Source of the DNA: an uncultured Eggerthella sp.
GTDB lineage: Bacteria > Actinomycetota > Coriobacteriia > Coriobacteriales > Eggerthellaceae
Direction of reading: 5' to 3'
Length of the DNA stretch: 64,000 bases
Assembly (NCBI GenBank): GCA_958431815.1
Contig: CAUASB010000001.1
Span: 248,001 to 312,000, forward strand
The stretch's first letter is position 1. Each line of letters begins with the position of its first letter. The notes beneath the pieces were generated by a model. The model searched no databases and was not told the DNA's origin. It saw nothing but the letters and a program-made list of their open reading frames with translations. Of this stretch, positions 50,956 through 59,624 are shown in pieces. A program made the translations under genes and the position numbers.

Positions 50956-52052
50956 TAGTACCTCACGTACCACATCCCCGAATGCACGGCGCTGATCTTC
51001 ACCACGTCACCGGTGCGGGGCGCATGGATCATCTGGCCGTTGCCGATGTAGATGCCCGTGTGATGGCTGTTCAGGCAGAAATCACCCGGCTGCGGGTTGG
51101 TAACGCGTTTCCAGCTTGCCATGGTGTAGGTGGTGCACCAATGATTGCCCATCTTGCCGGTAATGCAGTAACCCACCAAGCCCGAGCAGTCGAAGGCATT
51201 AGGACCAGCCGCGCCCCACACATAGGGCTTACCCAGCTGAGCATAGGCGCGGTCTACCACGGTGTTTCCGGTAACGGTGTGCGTGGCGTTGTTGTCAACG
51301 TTGCTGCTGCCCTTGCTGGAACCGGAATTGGACGACTGCTGCTGTTGCTGCTGGGCAGCGGCTGCCGCTGCAGCAGCTTCACGAGCAGCTGCTTCCTGAC
51401 GAGCCTTTTCTGCAGCTTCTTCTTCCTTGCGCATCAATTCCTGCGCTTCGGCAGAAAGGTTGTCGTAGGTCTGCTGCATCTGAGCCGTAGTGGCTTCGGC
51501 CTGTTCCTTTACCGATTTGGCTTCTGCGGCCTTGTCGGATGCTACCTGAGCCTGCTCTTCGGCTTCCTGCTTGGCATCTTGCAGCTCTTCACGCGCGCTC
51601 TTGGTTTCGCTTACCAATTCGGCGTCGTTTTCATTGAGCATTTCAAGCGTATTCCACGTGGTGGCGAACTGCTCGAACGAAGAAGCGCCCAGGATAACGT
51701 CGATGAAGCCGGTGTTGCCCGAGCGGTACATGTCACGCGCGCGGTTGCCCAGCTTTTCCTGGTAGCCTTCGATTTCCTTGGTTTTCTGGTCTACCTTCTG
51801 CTGAGCTTCATCGACCTTCTGCTCGGCAGCCTTCTGCTCATCTACGGCAGCGTAGTAATTGTTGGATGCTTCGTCCAACTGGTCTTGCATTTCGTTGAGT
51901 TTGTTGAGCGCTTGCTGCGCCTCTGCCTGCTTTTCAGCAGCAGTAGGTTCGGCCAAGGCAACCGTAGTAGGAACGGCCAAGCCCGCAGTAAGCACGACAG
52001 CCATTGCGGCTGAAGTGAGCGCCCGCTTGTGTTTTGCGATTGAAATACCCAT
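50955..52052 (-). CDS. Secreted coiled-coil NlpC/P60 peptidoglycan hydrolase, paralogue 1
   Basis: 365 residues with a Sec signal peptide (AAMAVVLTAGLAVPTTVALA). A long coiled coil with a conserved NRARDMYRSGNTGFIDVILGASSFEQF block follows. After an Ala/Gln-rich linker comes the C-terminal NlpC/P60 domain with FDCSGLVGY (catalytic Cys), HTGIYIGNGQMIHAP (His) and WYVRY at the end. It cuts stem peptides, probably in cell separation. FtsEX-linked regulation via the coiled coil is known for relatives; ftsEX is not here. Confidence 0.92.
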   Translation of the reverse strand: MGISIAKHKRALTSAAMAVVLTAGLAVPTTVALAEPTAAEKQAEAQQALNKLNEMQDQLDEASNNYYAAVDEQKAAEQKVDEAQQKVDQKTKEIEGYQEKLGNRARDMYRSGNTGFIDVILGASSFEQFATTWNTLEMLNENDAELVSETKSAREELQDAKQEAEEQAQVASDKAAEAKSVKEQAEATTAQMQQTYDNLSAEAQELMRKEEEAAEKARQEAAAREAAAAAAAAQQQQQQSSNSGSSKGSSNVDNNATHTVTGNTVVDRAYAQLGKPYVWGAAGPNAFDCSGLVGYCITGKMGNHWCTTYTMASWKRVTNPQPGDFCLNSHHTGIYIGNGQMIHAPRTGDVVKISAVHSGMWYVRY

Positions 52053-52231
52053 CGTGAGTTTCCTCCTGGTGGTGTAGTGGTGCGATTAAGCGATAGCTGA
52101 TTCAGCTTAGCAAAGGGCACGGCAGGGTCGCAACGAGGTGCATACGCATTACGCCTTCGAGTGCGCGTTTCTTCGTCATTCGCCCAGGTCATGCCCATAT
52201 GTGCATTTTGCGCTCGAATTGTGAACGACCG

Positions 52232-52270
52232 AAAGGTGACCAAAAGAGACGGTCCCTTTTGGTCACCTTT
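52232..52270. repeat. GGGAC-type palindrome with 19-bp arms
   Basis: AAAGGTGACCAAAAGAGAC-G-GTCCCTTTTGGTCACCTTT, one mismatch. The longest of the family in this window. Confidence 0.88.
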
Positions 52271-52278
52271 CACACCAG

Positions 52279-52310
52279 AAAAAGAAGAAACCCGCCGAAG
52301 CGGGTTTCTT
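52279..52310 (-). terminator. Terminator of the second NlpC/P60 gene
   Basis: AAGAAACCCGC-TTCG-GCGGGTTTCTT, followed on the minus strand by CTTTTTC. Confidence 0.9.
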
Positions 52311-52332
52311 GGAAGTTGCTATCAGCGATTCG

Positions 52333-53565
52333 CTAGTAGCGAACGTAGATCATGCTGGACTGAACCGGGCCGATCTTAACCACGTCGCCCGTGTGGGGAG
52401 CGTGGATCATCTGGCCGTTGCCGATGTAGATACCGCAGTGATTAGCATTAGTTACCACATCACCAGGCTGCGGATTGGAAACGCGGGTCCATCCCATGAA
52501 CGTCGTGGTAGTGCCAATACGGCTGTACGAACCGGTAAGGCAGTAGCCTACGAAGCCAGAGCAATCGAACGAGTTAGGACCGCTTGCACCCCATTCGTAG
52601 GGCTTGCCCAGCTGGGAGTAAGCGCGGCTTACCACGCTGTTGCCGGAAACGGTCTGCTGCTTGTTGTTGTTCGTGCTGGAATTGTTCTTGTTGCTGTTGT
52701 TCTTGTTGCTGTTCGAATTGTTGTTGGAGCTGTTATTGTTCGAATTGCTGCTCGAAGCATTGTTATTGCGGTTGCTGTTGGAGCTGCTGTTATTGCTAGA
52801 GCTGTTGTTACCGCTGTTCGAACTGTTGTTGCTGGAGCTGTTGTTCGTGTTGGCAGCAGCTGCATCGTTGCCCGCAGTGCCACTCTGCTCGGCCTGAGCA
52901 GCTGCCTGCTGCTGAGCCTGCTGCTGAGCTTCCTGTTCCTGCTTTACCAGTTCCTGAGCTTCAGCGGAAAGGCTGTTGTAGGTCTGCTGCATTTCAGAGG
53001 TTTTCTGGTCTGCGGCAGTAGCGATAGACTTAGCCTCTTCAGCCTTGTCAGATGCAACCTTGGCCTGGTCTTCTGCTTCCTGCTTAGCATTCTGCAGTTC
53101 TTCGCGGGCCGTCTTGGTTTCAGAAACCAGCTGAGCATCGTTGTCGTTCAGGGTTTCCAGCATGTTCCACGTGGTGGCAAACTGCTCGAAGGAAGAAGCG
53201 CCCAGGATAACATCAAGGAAGTTGGTGTCGCCGGAGCGGTACATGTCGCGGGCACGATCGGAAAGACGGCTCTGATCCTGTTCGATCTGAGAGGTTTTCT
53301 CTTCAATCTGCTTCTGGGCCTCATCTACGCGGTTCTGAGCATCGATCTGCTCCTGATGAGCCTGCTCGTAATTGCTGCAAGCCTCATCAAGTTCGGACTG
53401 ATACTGGTTCAACTTCTGCAGAGCAGCCTGAGCTTCAGCCTGCTTGTCGTCGGAAGGTGCAGCATATGCGCTTGCCGCCGGTACCGAAAGGCCGACAGCC
53501 AGAACAGCAGCGAAGGCTGCGTTCAAAGCCATCTTAGGCTTGGAAGTGCACATCTGTTTCGTCAT
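52333..53565 (-). CDS. Secreted coiled-coil NlpC/P60 peptidoglycan hydrolase, paralogue 2
   Basis: 410 residues, same plan as paralogue 1: signal peptide ending ASAYA, coiled coil with DRARDMYRSGDTNFLDVILGASSFEQF, and an NlpC/P60 domain with FDCSGFVGY and HCGIYIGNGQMIHAP. The linker is longer (about 230-305) and consists almost only of Asn and Ser, coded by AAC/AAT and AGC/TCG codons in an uneven repeat. The H-C-G in place of H-T-G near the active His is a small difference. The pair arose by tandem duplication. Confidence 0.92.
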   Translation of the reverse strand: MTKQMCTSKPKMALNAAFAAVLAVGLSVPAASAYAAPSDDKQAEAQAALQKLNQYQSELDEACSNYEQAHQEQIDAQNRVDEAQKQIEEKTSQIEQDQSRLSDRARDMYRSGDTNFLDVILGASSFEQFATTWNMLETLNDNDAQLVSETKTAREELQNAKQEAEDQAKVASDKAEEAKSIATAADQKTSEMQQTYNSLSAEAQELVKQEQEAQQQAQQQAAAQAEQSGTAGNDAAAANTNNSSSNNSSNSGNNSSSNNSSSNSNRNNNASSSNSNNNSSNNNSNSNKNNSNKNNSSTNNNKQQTVSGNSVVSRAYSQLGKPYEWGASGPNSFDCSGFVGYCLTGSYSRIGTTTTFMGWTRVSNPQPGDVVTNANHCGIYIGNGQMIHAPHTGDVVKIGPVQSSMIYVRY

Positions 53566-53722
53566 ATAAAAGAGCCTCCTAGCGCTTTCGCGTTGACCTT
53601 GCGCATGTTTGGGACGTATCCCTAGCGCAATAATTCAGCTTCATCCATGGTAGCAAACCCGTGTTGTGCAACGCAAAGTTATGTGAAGAGTGGCTTCATA
53701 ATGCCAGTTCAGCGACGTGTGC

Positions 53723-55198
53723 CTATTCATTCTCGTCGTGATCGTGTTCACGCTTGTAGCGACGCTCGGCTTCGTGAGCCGCATGCGACTGCATGTTGTT
53801 CGCAGAAGGCAGTTCCATTTCGAAACGCTGACCGCGCGCACTGGCCGCCTTTGCCTGGAAAAAGAGGAACGCGAAGCCCAAAACGCCCGCCACCAACGAA
53901 GCGGCCAGAATGGCAACCTTGGCGATCATCACCGAGGTTGCATCGGCAAATGCCAGGTTCGCCACGAAGATGGACATGGTAAAGCCCACGCCGCCCAGCA
54001 ATGCCGCGCCCAGCATATGGGCCCAATTCACGTTTTCAGGCAAAGCCGAAAGCTTCGCCTTCACAATAATGAAGCTCATGAGCATGATGCCCAACGGCTT
54101 GCCCACCACCAGGCCAAAGAACACGCCCAAGAAAATAGGGCTGGAAAGGATTTCGCCCGCCGGCGCCTGCATGAAGGCAACATCGGCATTGGTGAGCGCG
54201 AACAAGGGCAGAATGGCGAAGTACACCCACGGGTACAGCTTGCGTTCCAGGCGCGTTGCCGGCGGTACCACCTGACGGGAAACGCGCGCCAAGCGCGAGA
54301 CGCTGGCGAGGTAGTCGGCCTGACCGATTACCGGCTCGTCGGGCACGAAGCTTTCTTCCGCTTCCTTCACGCGCTGCCCCGACCAGCCGGCAAAATCCTT
54401 CAACTTCACGTGCGAGCCCGAGGGGATGGTGAACGCCAGCAGCACGCCGGCAATGGTGGAATGCACACCCGACATAAATATGCAGTACCACAGCACCGCA
54501 CCCACCAGCAAGTACGGCACCAGCGAGTACACGTGAGTACGGTTCAGCACGATAAGCACTGCCAGCACCACCGCTGCCGCCGCCAACCATACAAAAGAGG
54601 GGCTTTGGCCGTAGAAGATGGCGATGACCAAAATTGCCACGATGTCGTCGGCAACGGCAAGTGTGCTAAGGAACACCCGCAAGCCCGCCGGAACCCGCGA
54701 ACCCAGCAGCGCCAAGATGCCCAATGCGAAGGCAATATCGGTTGCAGTAGGCACACCCCAGCCCATCATGGTTTCGGGGTTGCCGGCATTGAACAGCAGG
54801 TAAATACCCACGGGCATAAGCACGCCACCGATGGCGGCACCCACCGGCAGGATGGCCTGGCGGATGTTGGTAAGCTCCCCTACCGTCATCTCGTACTTTA
54901 TTTCCAGGCCCACCAAAAGGAAGAACACCGCCATAAGCACATCATTGATGATGTGGGCCAGCGACATTTCCGCATGGTTGGCGCCGAAGCCCACTACCAC
55001 TTCGGTATGCCAGAATTCCGTGAACGCGCCATGTGCAGCCGTGTTCGCCACTACCAACGCCACGATAGCAGCCAGGAGCATGACGCCTGCCGCCTTGGTG
55101 GTTGAATGGGTGAGCTCGAGCACCTTATGGTAGCGGCGCTGATGCGAGGACACTTCATTGATGAAGATGCCTGTTTCCTTATGCGGTTTATGGGCCAT
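53723..55198 (-). CDS. nhaA: Na+/H+ antiporter NhaA
   Basis: 491 residues, longer than the E. coli protein at the C terminus. Family signatures: VFFLLVGLEIKYEMTVGEL, PTATDIAFALGIL and LAVADDIVAILVIA (the two transport aspartates), and late TMs GGVGFTMSIFVANLAF. It exchanges Na+ for H+ in pH and sodium homeostasis. The C-terminal 60 residues are hydrophilic with a His/Glu/Arg-rich end. Confidence 0.94.
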   Translation of the reverse strand: MAHKPHKETGIFINEVSSHQRRYHKVLELTHSTTKAAGVMLLAAIVALVVANTAAHGAFTEFWHTEVVVGFGANHAEMSLAHIINDVLMAVFFLLVGLEIKYEMTVGELTNIRQAILPVGAAIGGVLMPVGIYLLFNAGNPETMMGWGVPTATDIAFALGILALLGSRVPAGLRVFLSTLAVADDIVAILVIAIFYGQSPSFVWLAAAAVVLAVLIVLNRTHVYSLVPYLLVGAVLWYCIFMSGVHSTIAGVLLAFTIPSGSHVKLKDFAGWSGQRVKEAEESFVPDEPVIGQADYLASVSRLARVSRQVVPPATRLERKLYPWVYFAILPLFALTNADVAFMQAPAGEILSSPIFLGVFFGLVVGKPLGIMLMSFIIVKAKLSALPENVNWAHMLGAALLGGVGFTMSIFVANLAFADATSVMIAKVAILAASLVAGVLGFAFLFFQAKAASARGQRFEMELPSANNMQSHAAHEAERRYKREHDHDENE

Positions 55199-55517
55199 AG
55201 CACATTCCTTTGCCGAGGTTTCAGCTTTCCACGATAGCAGAGCGAATCATTCAAAAATTCTTGGTAATGGCAACGTTTATCCAACGTTTTAGAACAAGTT
55301 CATTTTTATTGATGACATTGTGAAGAAGTGCGCTAGACTAATAAACGAAGACGGTTGACGAGGGGAAATAAGAAACCGCTTCCCTAAAAAGAAGGTGCTA
55401 CTGGGGCGCACCGAACGCGCATCCCACAGCACGAATCGCTTGTTTTCCAAGCGCTTCAGTTTCCTGAGGGGCCCCTCGAAGAACCGCGAAGTTCGTTTCA
55501 GTTTGAGAGGTGAAATC
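55199..55517. promoter_or_regulatory. Divergent promoter region of nhaA and hpf
   Basis: An AT-rich stretch (about 55230-55345) must carry promoters for both genes. The hpf side has a long leader, about 170 bases, with a small palindrome GAGGGGCCCCTC and an AGCGCTT-like stem. No known riboswitch is recognised. Confidence 0.4.
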
Positions 55518-56081
55518 ATGGAAATCACCATCACCGGCCGCAAGATGCCCGTCACGGAAGCTATCCGCTCCTATGCCGAGGAAAAAATCGGCAACTCCAT
55601 GAAGGTCATGGACATCAGCCCCCTTACCGCCGAAGTTGTTCTGCAGGTTGAAAAGAATCCTGCCAACCCCACCCCCGCCAAGTGCGAGGTAACCATGCGT
55701 GCGCGTGGTCATATCATCCGCGTTGAGGAAAACGAAGAAACCATGTATGCCGCAATCGATGTTGCTGCCGCTAAGGTTCTTCGCCAGCTGCGCAAGTACA
55801 AGACGCGCGTTATCGACAAGAAGATTTCCAGCGCACCGGCTAAAACGGGTTCCGATCTCGACATCGACGGCTTGATGGATGAGCTTTCCGCTGACGATGA
55901 AGTTGTACGCGTGAAGGAACTGGTTCTTGAGCCTCTTACCGAAGAGGAAGCCCTGGTTCAGATCGATCTTCTGGGTCACGATTTCTTCGCCTACATCGAT
56001 CGCGACACCAACGCCGTGAACATCCTGTATCGCCGCGAGCATGGCGGCTACGGCTTGCTGAAGGCAACCGAAGAGGAATAA
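55518..56081 (+). CDS. hpf: Long-form ribosome hibernation promoting factor
   Basis: 187 residues from the ATG at 55518, preceded by AGAGGTG. The N-terminal domain (MEITITGRKMPVTEAIRSYAEEKI) binds the ribosome in the tRNA/mRNA channel. The C-terminal domain (KELVLEPLTEEEALVQIDLLGHDFFAYIDRD) drives dimerisation of 70S into 100S particles. It is a single-gene unit with its own terminator, in line with stress or stationary-phase control. Confidence 0.95.
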   Translation: MEITITGRKMPVTEAIRSYAEEKIGNSMKVMDISPLTAEVVLQVEKNPANPTPAKCEVTMRARGHIIRVEENEETMYAAIDVAAAKVLRQLRKYKTRVIDKKISSAPAKTGSDLDIDGLMDELSADDEVVRVKELVLEPLTEEEALVQIDLLGHDFFAYIDRDTNAVNILYRREHGGYGLLKATEEE

Positions 56082-56105
56082 AACCTTTAAGGCATATGTT
56101 AGTAA

Positions 56106-56140
56106 GAGAGGCTCGCTGCATGCGAGCCTCTCTTTTTTTT
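56106..56140 (+). terminator. Terminator of hpf
   Basis: GAGAGGCTCGC-TGCAT-GCGAGCCTCTC followed by eight T. Confidence 0.95.
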
Positions 56141-56153
56141 GGAAAACATGAGG

Positions 56154-56186
56154 ATAACAAAATGGGGACAGTCCCCATTTTGTTAT
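56154..56186. repeat. GGGGAC-A-GTCCCC palindrome overlapping a stop codon
   Basis: ATAACAAAATGGGGAC and GTCCCCATTTTGTTAT are perfect complements. The right arm supplies the TAA stop of the minus-strand gene at 56183-56692. Confidence 0.9.
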
Positions 56187-56692
56187 ACCGCTGCATAGTG
56201 CTTGGCCTCTTCGATATAAAGCGGCGTGTAGTAGGCTATGCGTTCCGCCACTTCTTCGGAGGTGAATGTCTTCTTCACCTTGGCGGGCACGCCGGCAACC
56301 AAGCTATTCGGTGGCACCACGGCACCTTCCAGCACCAAAGCCCCCGCCGCGACTACCGAGCCTTTGCCGATTACTGCACCATTCAACACGGTGGATCCCA
56401 TGCCGATCAGAACGCCATCTTCCACCGTGCAGCCATGCACCACAGCGTTGTGCCCCACCGTTACGTCATTGCCGATGGTGACGGGAAAACCGTTGTCGAT
56501 GTGCACCGTCACGTTGTCCTGGATGTTGGTGCGCGAGCCAATGCGCATCGGCTCACTTTCCGCGCGCATCACCGCGCCGAACCATACCGAGGAATCTTTC
56601 CCCAGCACCACATCTCCACACACCGTGGCATTTTCAGCAACGAATGCCGCTTGGGACGTGTCGGGCGTATGCCCTTCAATCGAAATAATCAC
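56183..56692 (-). CDS. Gamma-carbonic-anhydrase-like hexapeptide-repeat protein
   Basis: 169 residues made of left-handed beta-helix hexapeptide repeats (VCGDVVLGKDSSVWFGAVMR, RIGSRTNIQDNVTVH, IGNDVTVGHNAVVHGC). The pattern, with zinc-type histidines in HIDN, GHNAVVHG, fits the gamma-CA/YrdA group. Some members hydrate CO2, many have other or unknown activity. The start ATG is not strongly marked. The stop lies in a GGGGAC palindrome. Confidence 0.85.
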   Translation of the reverse strand: MIISIEGHTPDTSQAAFVAENATVCGDVVLGKDSSVWFGAVMRAESEPMRIGSRTNIQDNVTVHIDNGFPVTIGNDVTVGHNAVVHGCTVEDGVLIGMGSTVLNGAVIGKGSVVAAGALVLEGAVVPPNSLVAGVPAKVKKTFTSEEVAERIAYYTPLYIEEAKHYAAV

Positions 56693-56799
56693 GCTGCCCC
56701 TCCTTGAATTGGCGCTTACGTCACAAAGATTACGCCCTGAAGCTCAAAACAAAAAGAGCCCACCACCTTTCAGCAGCGGGCACCTTGTTTCGGAAAATG

Positions 56800-56826
56800 A
56801 CAAAATGGGGACTGTCCCCATTTTGT
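56800..56826. repeat. GGGGAC-T-GTCCCC palindrome
   Basis: ACAAAATGGGGAC-T-GTCCCCATTTTGT with 13-bp perfect arms. It ends three bases before the stop of the ABC ATPase gene. Confidence 0.9.
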
Positions 56827-56828
56827 TA

Positions 56829-57611
56829 CTAGTCGGCGGCACCTTCTTGGAAGCGGCTGAGGAACGCCTTGGTGCGGTCGTGCTGCGGGTTGTTGATAAC
56901 CTGCTGCGCCGGGCCTTCTTCCACGATAACACCACCGTCCATGAACGCAACGCGGTCGGCCACATCGCGCGCGAAGGCCATTTCGTGCGTAACGATAACC
57001 ATAGTCATGTGCTCGTCTGCCAGCTCGCGGATAACACGCAACACTTCCTGGGTAAGCTCAGGGTCGAGTGCGGACGTAGGCTCGTCGAAGAACAGCACAT
57101 CGGGGTCAAGCGCCAACGCACGCGCAATGGCAACGCGCTGCTGCTGGCCACCGGAAAGCTCGCAGGGAACCATGTCTTCCTTGTCGGCCAAGCCCATCTT
57201 CGCCAACAGCTCACGGCCGTGCGCCAACGCCTCTTCCTTCGGGCGCTTCTGCACACAGATAAGCGCATCGGTGACGTTCTGCAGCACCGTGAAGTGCGGG
57301 AACAGGTTGAAGTTCTGAAACACCAAACCATAGCGCTTCTTCGCCTGGGCAAGCACTTCCTTGCCGCCGTACACCGCCTTGCCTGAAGCATCGGCTTCGG
57401 CAACCAACACATCGCCGTAGGCAAGTGAACCGGAATCCAGCGTTTCAAGCAACGTCATGCAACGCAGCAGCGTAGACTTGCCGCCGCCCGAAGGACCGAT
57501 GATGGAAAGCACATCGCCCTGGTTCACGGTAAGCGAGATATCTTTCAGAACCTCGTTGCTGCCAAACGCCTTACGCGCATGGCTCAGGTTCACAACCGGC
57601 ATATTTCCCAT
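56829..57611 (-). CDS. Amino-acid ABC transporter ATP-binding protein
   Basis: 260 residues from the ATG at 57611 (AAAAGGGG upstream). Polar amino acid class ATPase: GPSGGGKST, FQNFNLFPHFTVLQN, LSGGQQQRVAIARAL, LFFDEPTSALDPEL and THEMAFARDVADR. A short insert (VAEADASGKAVYGGKEV) is seen in some GlnQ relatives. It works with the permease and binding protein that follow upstream in the same operon. Confidence 0.92.
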   Translation of the reverse strand: MGNMPVVNLSHARKAFGSNEVLKDISLTVNQGDVLSIIGPSGGGKSTLLRCMTLLETLDSGSLAYGDVLVAEADASGKAVYGGKEVLAQAKKRYGLVFQNFNLFPHFTVLQNVTDALICVQKRPKEEALAHGRELLAKMGLADKEDMVPCELSGGQQQRVAIARALALDPDVLFFDEPTSALDPELTQEVLRVIRELADEHMTMVIVTHEMAFARDVADRVAFMDGGVIVEEGPAQQVINNPQHDRTKAFLSRFQEGAAD

Positions 57612-57650
57612 AATGGAAACCCCTTTTCTGAAACTCTTCACACCAACGCG

Positions 57651-58304
57651 CTAGTCGTGGTAGTAGGCCAGCTTCTTTTCCACGCGGCCCAGAATGAATT
57701 CGATAACCAGGCAGAACACCCAGTAGATAAGCGCTGCGATAGCGTACGGAAGCATGGAAACGTTGCTTGCGGCAAGCGCCTTGGCAACCGAGAACATTTC
57801 CGCCATGCCCAAAACGAATGCCAGCGACGTGTCTTTCACCAGCGTGATGATCTCGTTGCCCATGGCAGGAAGGATGCGCTTCACAACCTGTGGCAACACG
57901 ATTTTGAAGAACGTCTGGGAACGCGAATAGCCCAGCACCAGCGCCGCTTCGTACTGACCCTTCGGGATGGACTGGATGCCCGAACGGTAAATTTCGGCGA
58001 AGTAGGCCGAGTAGTTCAGGATGAAGCCCACGGCGCAGGCACCGAATTTCCAATCGGTGCCCAAATTCATGCCGAACAGGTAGTACGGGCCGAACATGAA
58101 TGCCATCAACTGCAGCATCAAAGGCGTGCCGCGCAGGATGGAAATGTAGAACTGGGCAAGCAGCGAAAGCGGCTTGAACGAGCTCATGCGGCACAGGGCA
58201 ACCACAATGCCCAGCGGCAACGAGCCCACCAGCGTAACCACGAAAATCCAAGCGGACAGCCCTAGGCCGTCCATCAAGGCGCTAACCATCACGCCAAGTT
58301 CCAT
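57651..58304 (-). CDS. Amino-acid ABC transporter permease
   Basis: 217 residues of the HisM/GlnP family with about five TM helices. ISILRGTPLMLQL and the EAA loop EAALVLGYSRSQTFFKIVLPQV are the ATPase contact motif. Only one permease gene is present, so it probably forms a homodimer. Confidence 0.92.
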   Translation of the reverse strand: MELGVMVSALMDGLGLSAWIFVVTLVGSLPLGIVVALCRMSSFKPLSLLAQFYISILRGTPLMLQLMAFMFGPYYLFGMNLGTDWKFGACAVGFILNYSAYFAEIYRSGIQSIPKGQYEAALVLGYSRSQTFFKIVLPQVVKRILPAMGNEIITLVKDTSLAFVLGMAEMFSVAKALAASNVSMLPYAIAALIYWVFCLVIEFILGRVEKKLAYYHD

Positions 58305-58354
58305 ATCTTCCTCCTTTTCACGTTCAATGCGTTTCTACCGCAGAACGCAACAAA

Positions 58355-58379
58355 GGGCGGAAGGGGAAACCTTCCGCCC
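58355..58379 (-). other. Intra-operon hairpin after the binding-protein gene
   Basis: GGGCGGAAGG-TTTCC-CCTTCCGCCC on the minus strand, without a long T run. Hairpins here often raise the yield of the binding protein over the membrane parts. Confidence 0.6.
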
Positions 58380-58435
58380 GATACTGCCAGATGTGCCACC
58401 CTGCAAGGCAAGCGGCACATCCGTCCAAATATTTG

Positions 58436-59254
58436 TTACTTAAGTACCCAGTTCTCTTCGCTCATACCGTAGTCGGCGTACTTTTCGATGAGCTTGGCAA
58501 CCGTGCCGTCGTTGTACATGTCCTTCAGCGTGCTGGAAACCTTAGCGGCCAGGGCATCGTCGCCCTTCTTGAAGCCGACGGCGTAGTGCTCGCTGCTCAG
58601 CGGCTCAAGCTGCTGATAGGCATCGGGCTTGGCGGCAATCTGGTACTGGGCAATGGAAAGGTCGCATGCCACGGCATCTACCATGCCGGATTCAAGCTGC
58701 ATGAAAGCATTGTTGTAATCGGGCAGCGTCTGCAGGCTCTTGAACGTGTCGGACAGGGACTTCTGGTCGCCCTGGAGCACATCGAGTGCAGCAGAGTCGG
58801 CCTGGGTTACCACCGTCTTACCGGCAAGATCGGAAAGGGAGTTGATGCCCGAACCCTTCTTCACCACAACAACCTGCTCGTTGAGCATGTACGGCTCCGA
58901 GAAGGTGTAGTTGTCTTCGCGGCCCTCCATGGTGAAGCCGTTCCAGATGCAGTTGATGGTGCCCTGGTTCAGCAGCGCGTCCTTGGCGTCCCAGTCGATG
59001 GGCTCAAGCTGAATGTCCCAACCGTTGCGGCTGGCAACTTCCTGGGCAAGGTCAAGGTCGAAGCCGGTGGGATTGTTGTTTGCGTCCATGAAGCCGTAGG
59101 GCGGATAGCTGTTGTCGAAGCCCACGATGAGCTTGTTGTCGGCGGGATTGCCGTCGTTGGAGCTGGAAGACTGCTGCGAGCAGCCGGCAAGCAGTGCGGC
59201 GGAAAGGCACGCAACGCAGGCAACGGCCAGCACGCTTAAGAACTTCTTTTTCAT
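58436..59254 (-). CDS. Amino-acid ABC transporter substrate-binding lipoprotein
   Basis: 272 residues. Lipoprotein signal with lipobox LLAGC (Cys25), Ser/Asn spacer, then a family 3 solute-binding fold: LIVGFDNSYPPYGFMD, GFDLDLAQEVASRNGW, NCIWNGFTMEGRE, VVVKKGSGI. NGFTMEGRED in the ligand region is typical of binders of polar amino acids or cystine, but the ligand is not fixed by sequence. First gene of the importer operon. Confidence 0.92.
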   Translation of the reverse strand: MKKKFLSVLAVACVACLSAALLAGCSQQSSSSNDGNPADNKLIVGFDNSYPPYGFMDANNNPTGFDLDLAQEVASRNGWDIQLEPIDWDAKDALLNQGTINCIWNGFTMEGREDNYTFSEPYMLNEQVVVVKKGSGINSLSDLAGKTVVTQADSAALDVLQGDQKSLSDTFKSLQTLPDYNNAFMQLESGMVDAVACDLSIAQYQIAAKPDAYQQLEPLSSEHYAVGFKKGDDALAAKVSSTLKDMYNDGTVAKLIEKYADYGMSEENWVLK

Positions 59255-59306
59255 GGGTACCTCGTTTCAGCGGTATGACTTTACTTAACTAAAGTAGCCC
59301 GCAGTA

Positions 59307-59324
59307 TAGCACACTAGAGTGCTA
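59307..59324. promoter_or_regulatory. Candidate operator of the amino-acid importer
   Basis: TAGCAC-N6-GTGCTA dyad. A TATACT -10-like box on the minus strand overlaps it at 59302-59307. The half-sites resemble CIRCE but the spacing is wrong for HrcA. The remainder of 59255-59496 shows a GCCGCTTGCAG repeat pair and no gene. Confidence 0.4.
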
Positions 59325-59496
59325 AATCGCTCTTTACGGCACCTTACGCCACGCAATACGCGTTTTACCCCTGCAAGCGGACACATTACCGCCGCGGACG
59401 GCCGCTTGCAGCGGAAGAGACCCAAAGTGGCTCGGCGCAAAGACGGAGCCTGTGCCGGGAAGCGAGACAACACGAATCCCAGCGGCTGCAAGAATC

Positions 59497-59540
59497 GAAA
59501 AAGCCCATAAGGCCGACCGATGTGGCGCCTTATGGGCTTT
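59497..59540 (-). terminator. Terminator of the GNAT gene
   Basis: AAAGCCCATAAGGC...GCCTTATGGGCTTT; the minus strand continues with TTCGATT after five T. Confidence 0.85.
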
Positions 59541-59624
59541 GGTGTTTCCTCTGTCGTCGGAATCGTGCGCAGCGTCATTACGCTTTGCACGTACCTGCGA
59601 TGCCCGCAAGGCACCGCGCAACGA

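Noticed and set aside
59307..59324. Second CIRCE element
   Set aside because: The half-sites are similar but the spacer is 6 bases between TAGCAC and GTGCTA, where CIRCE needs 13.
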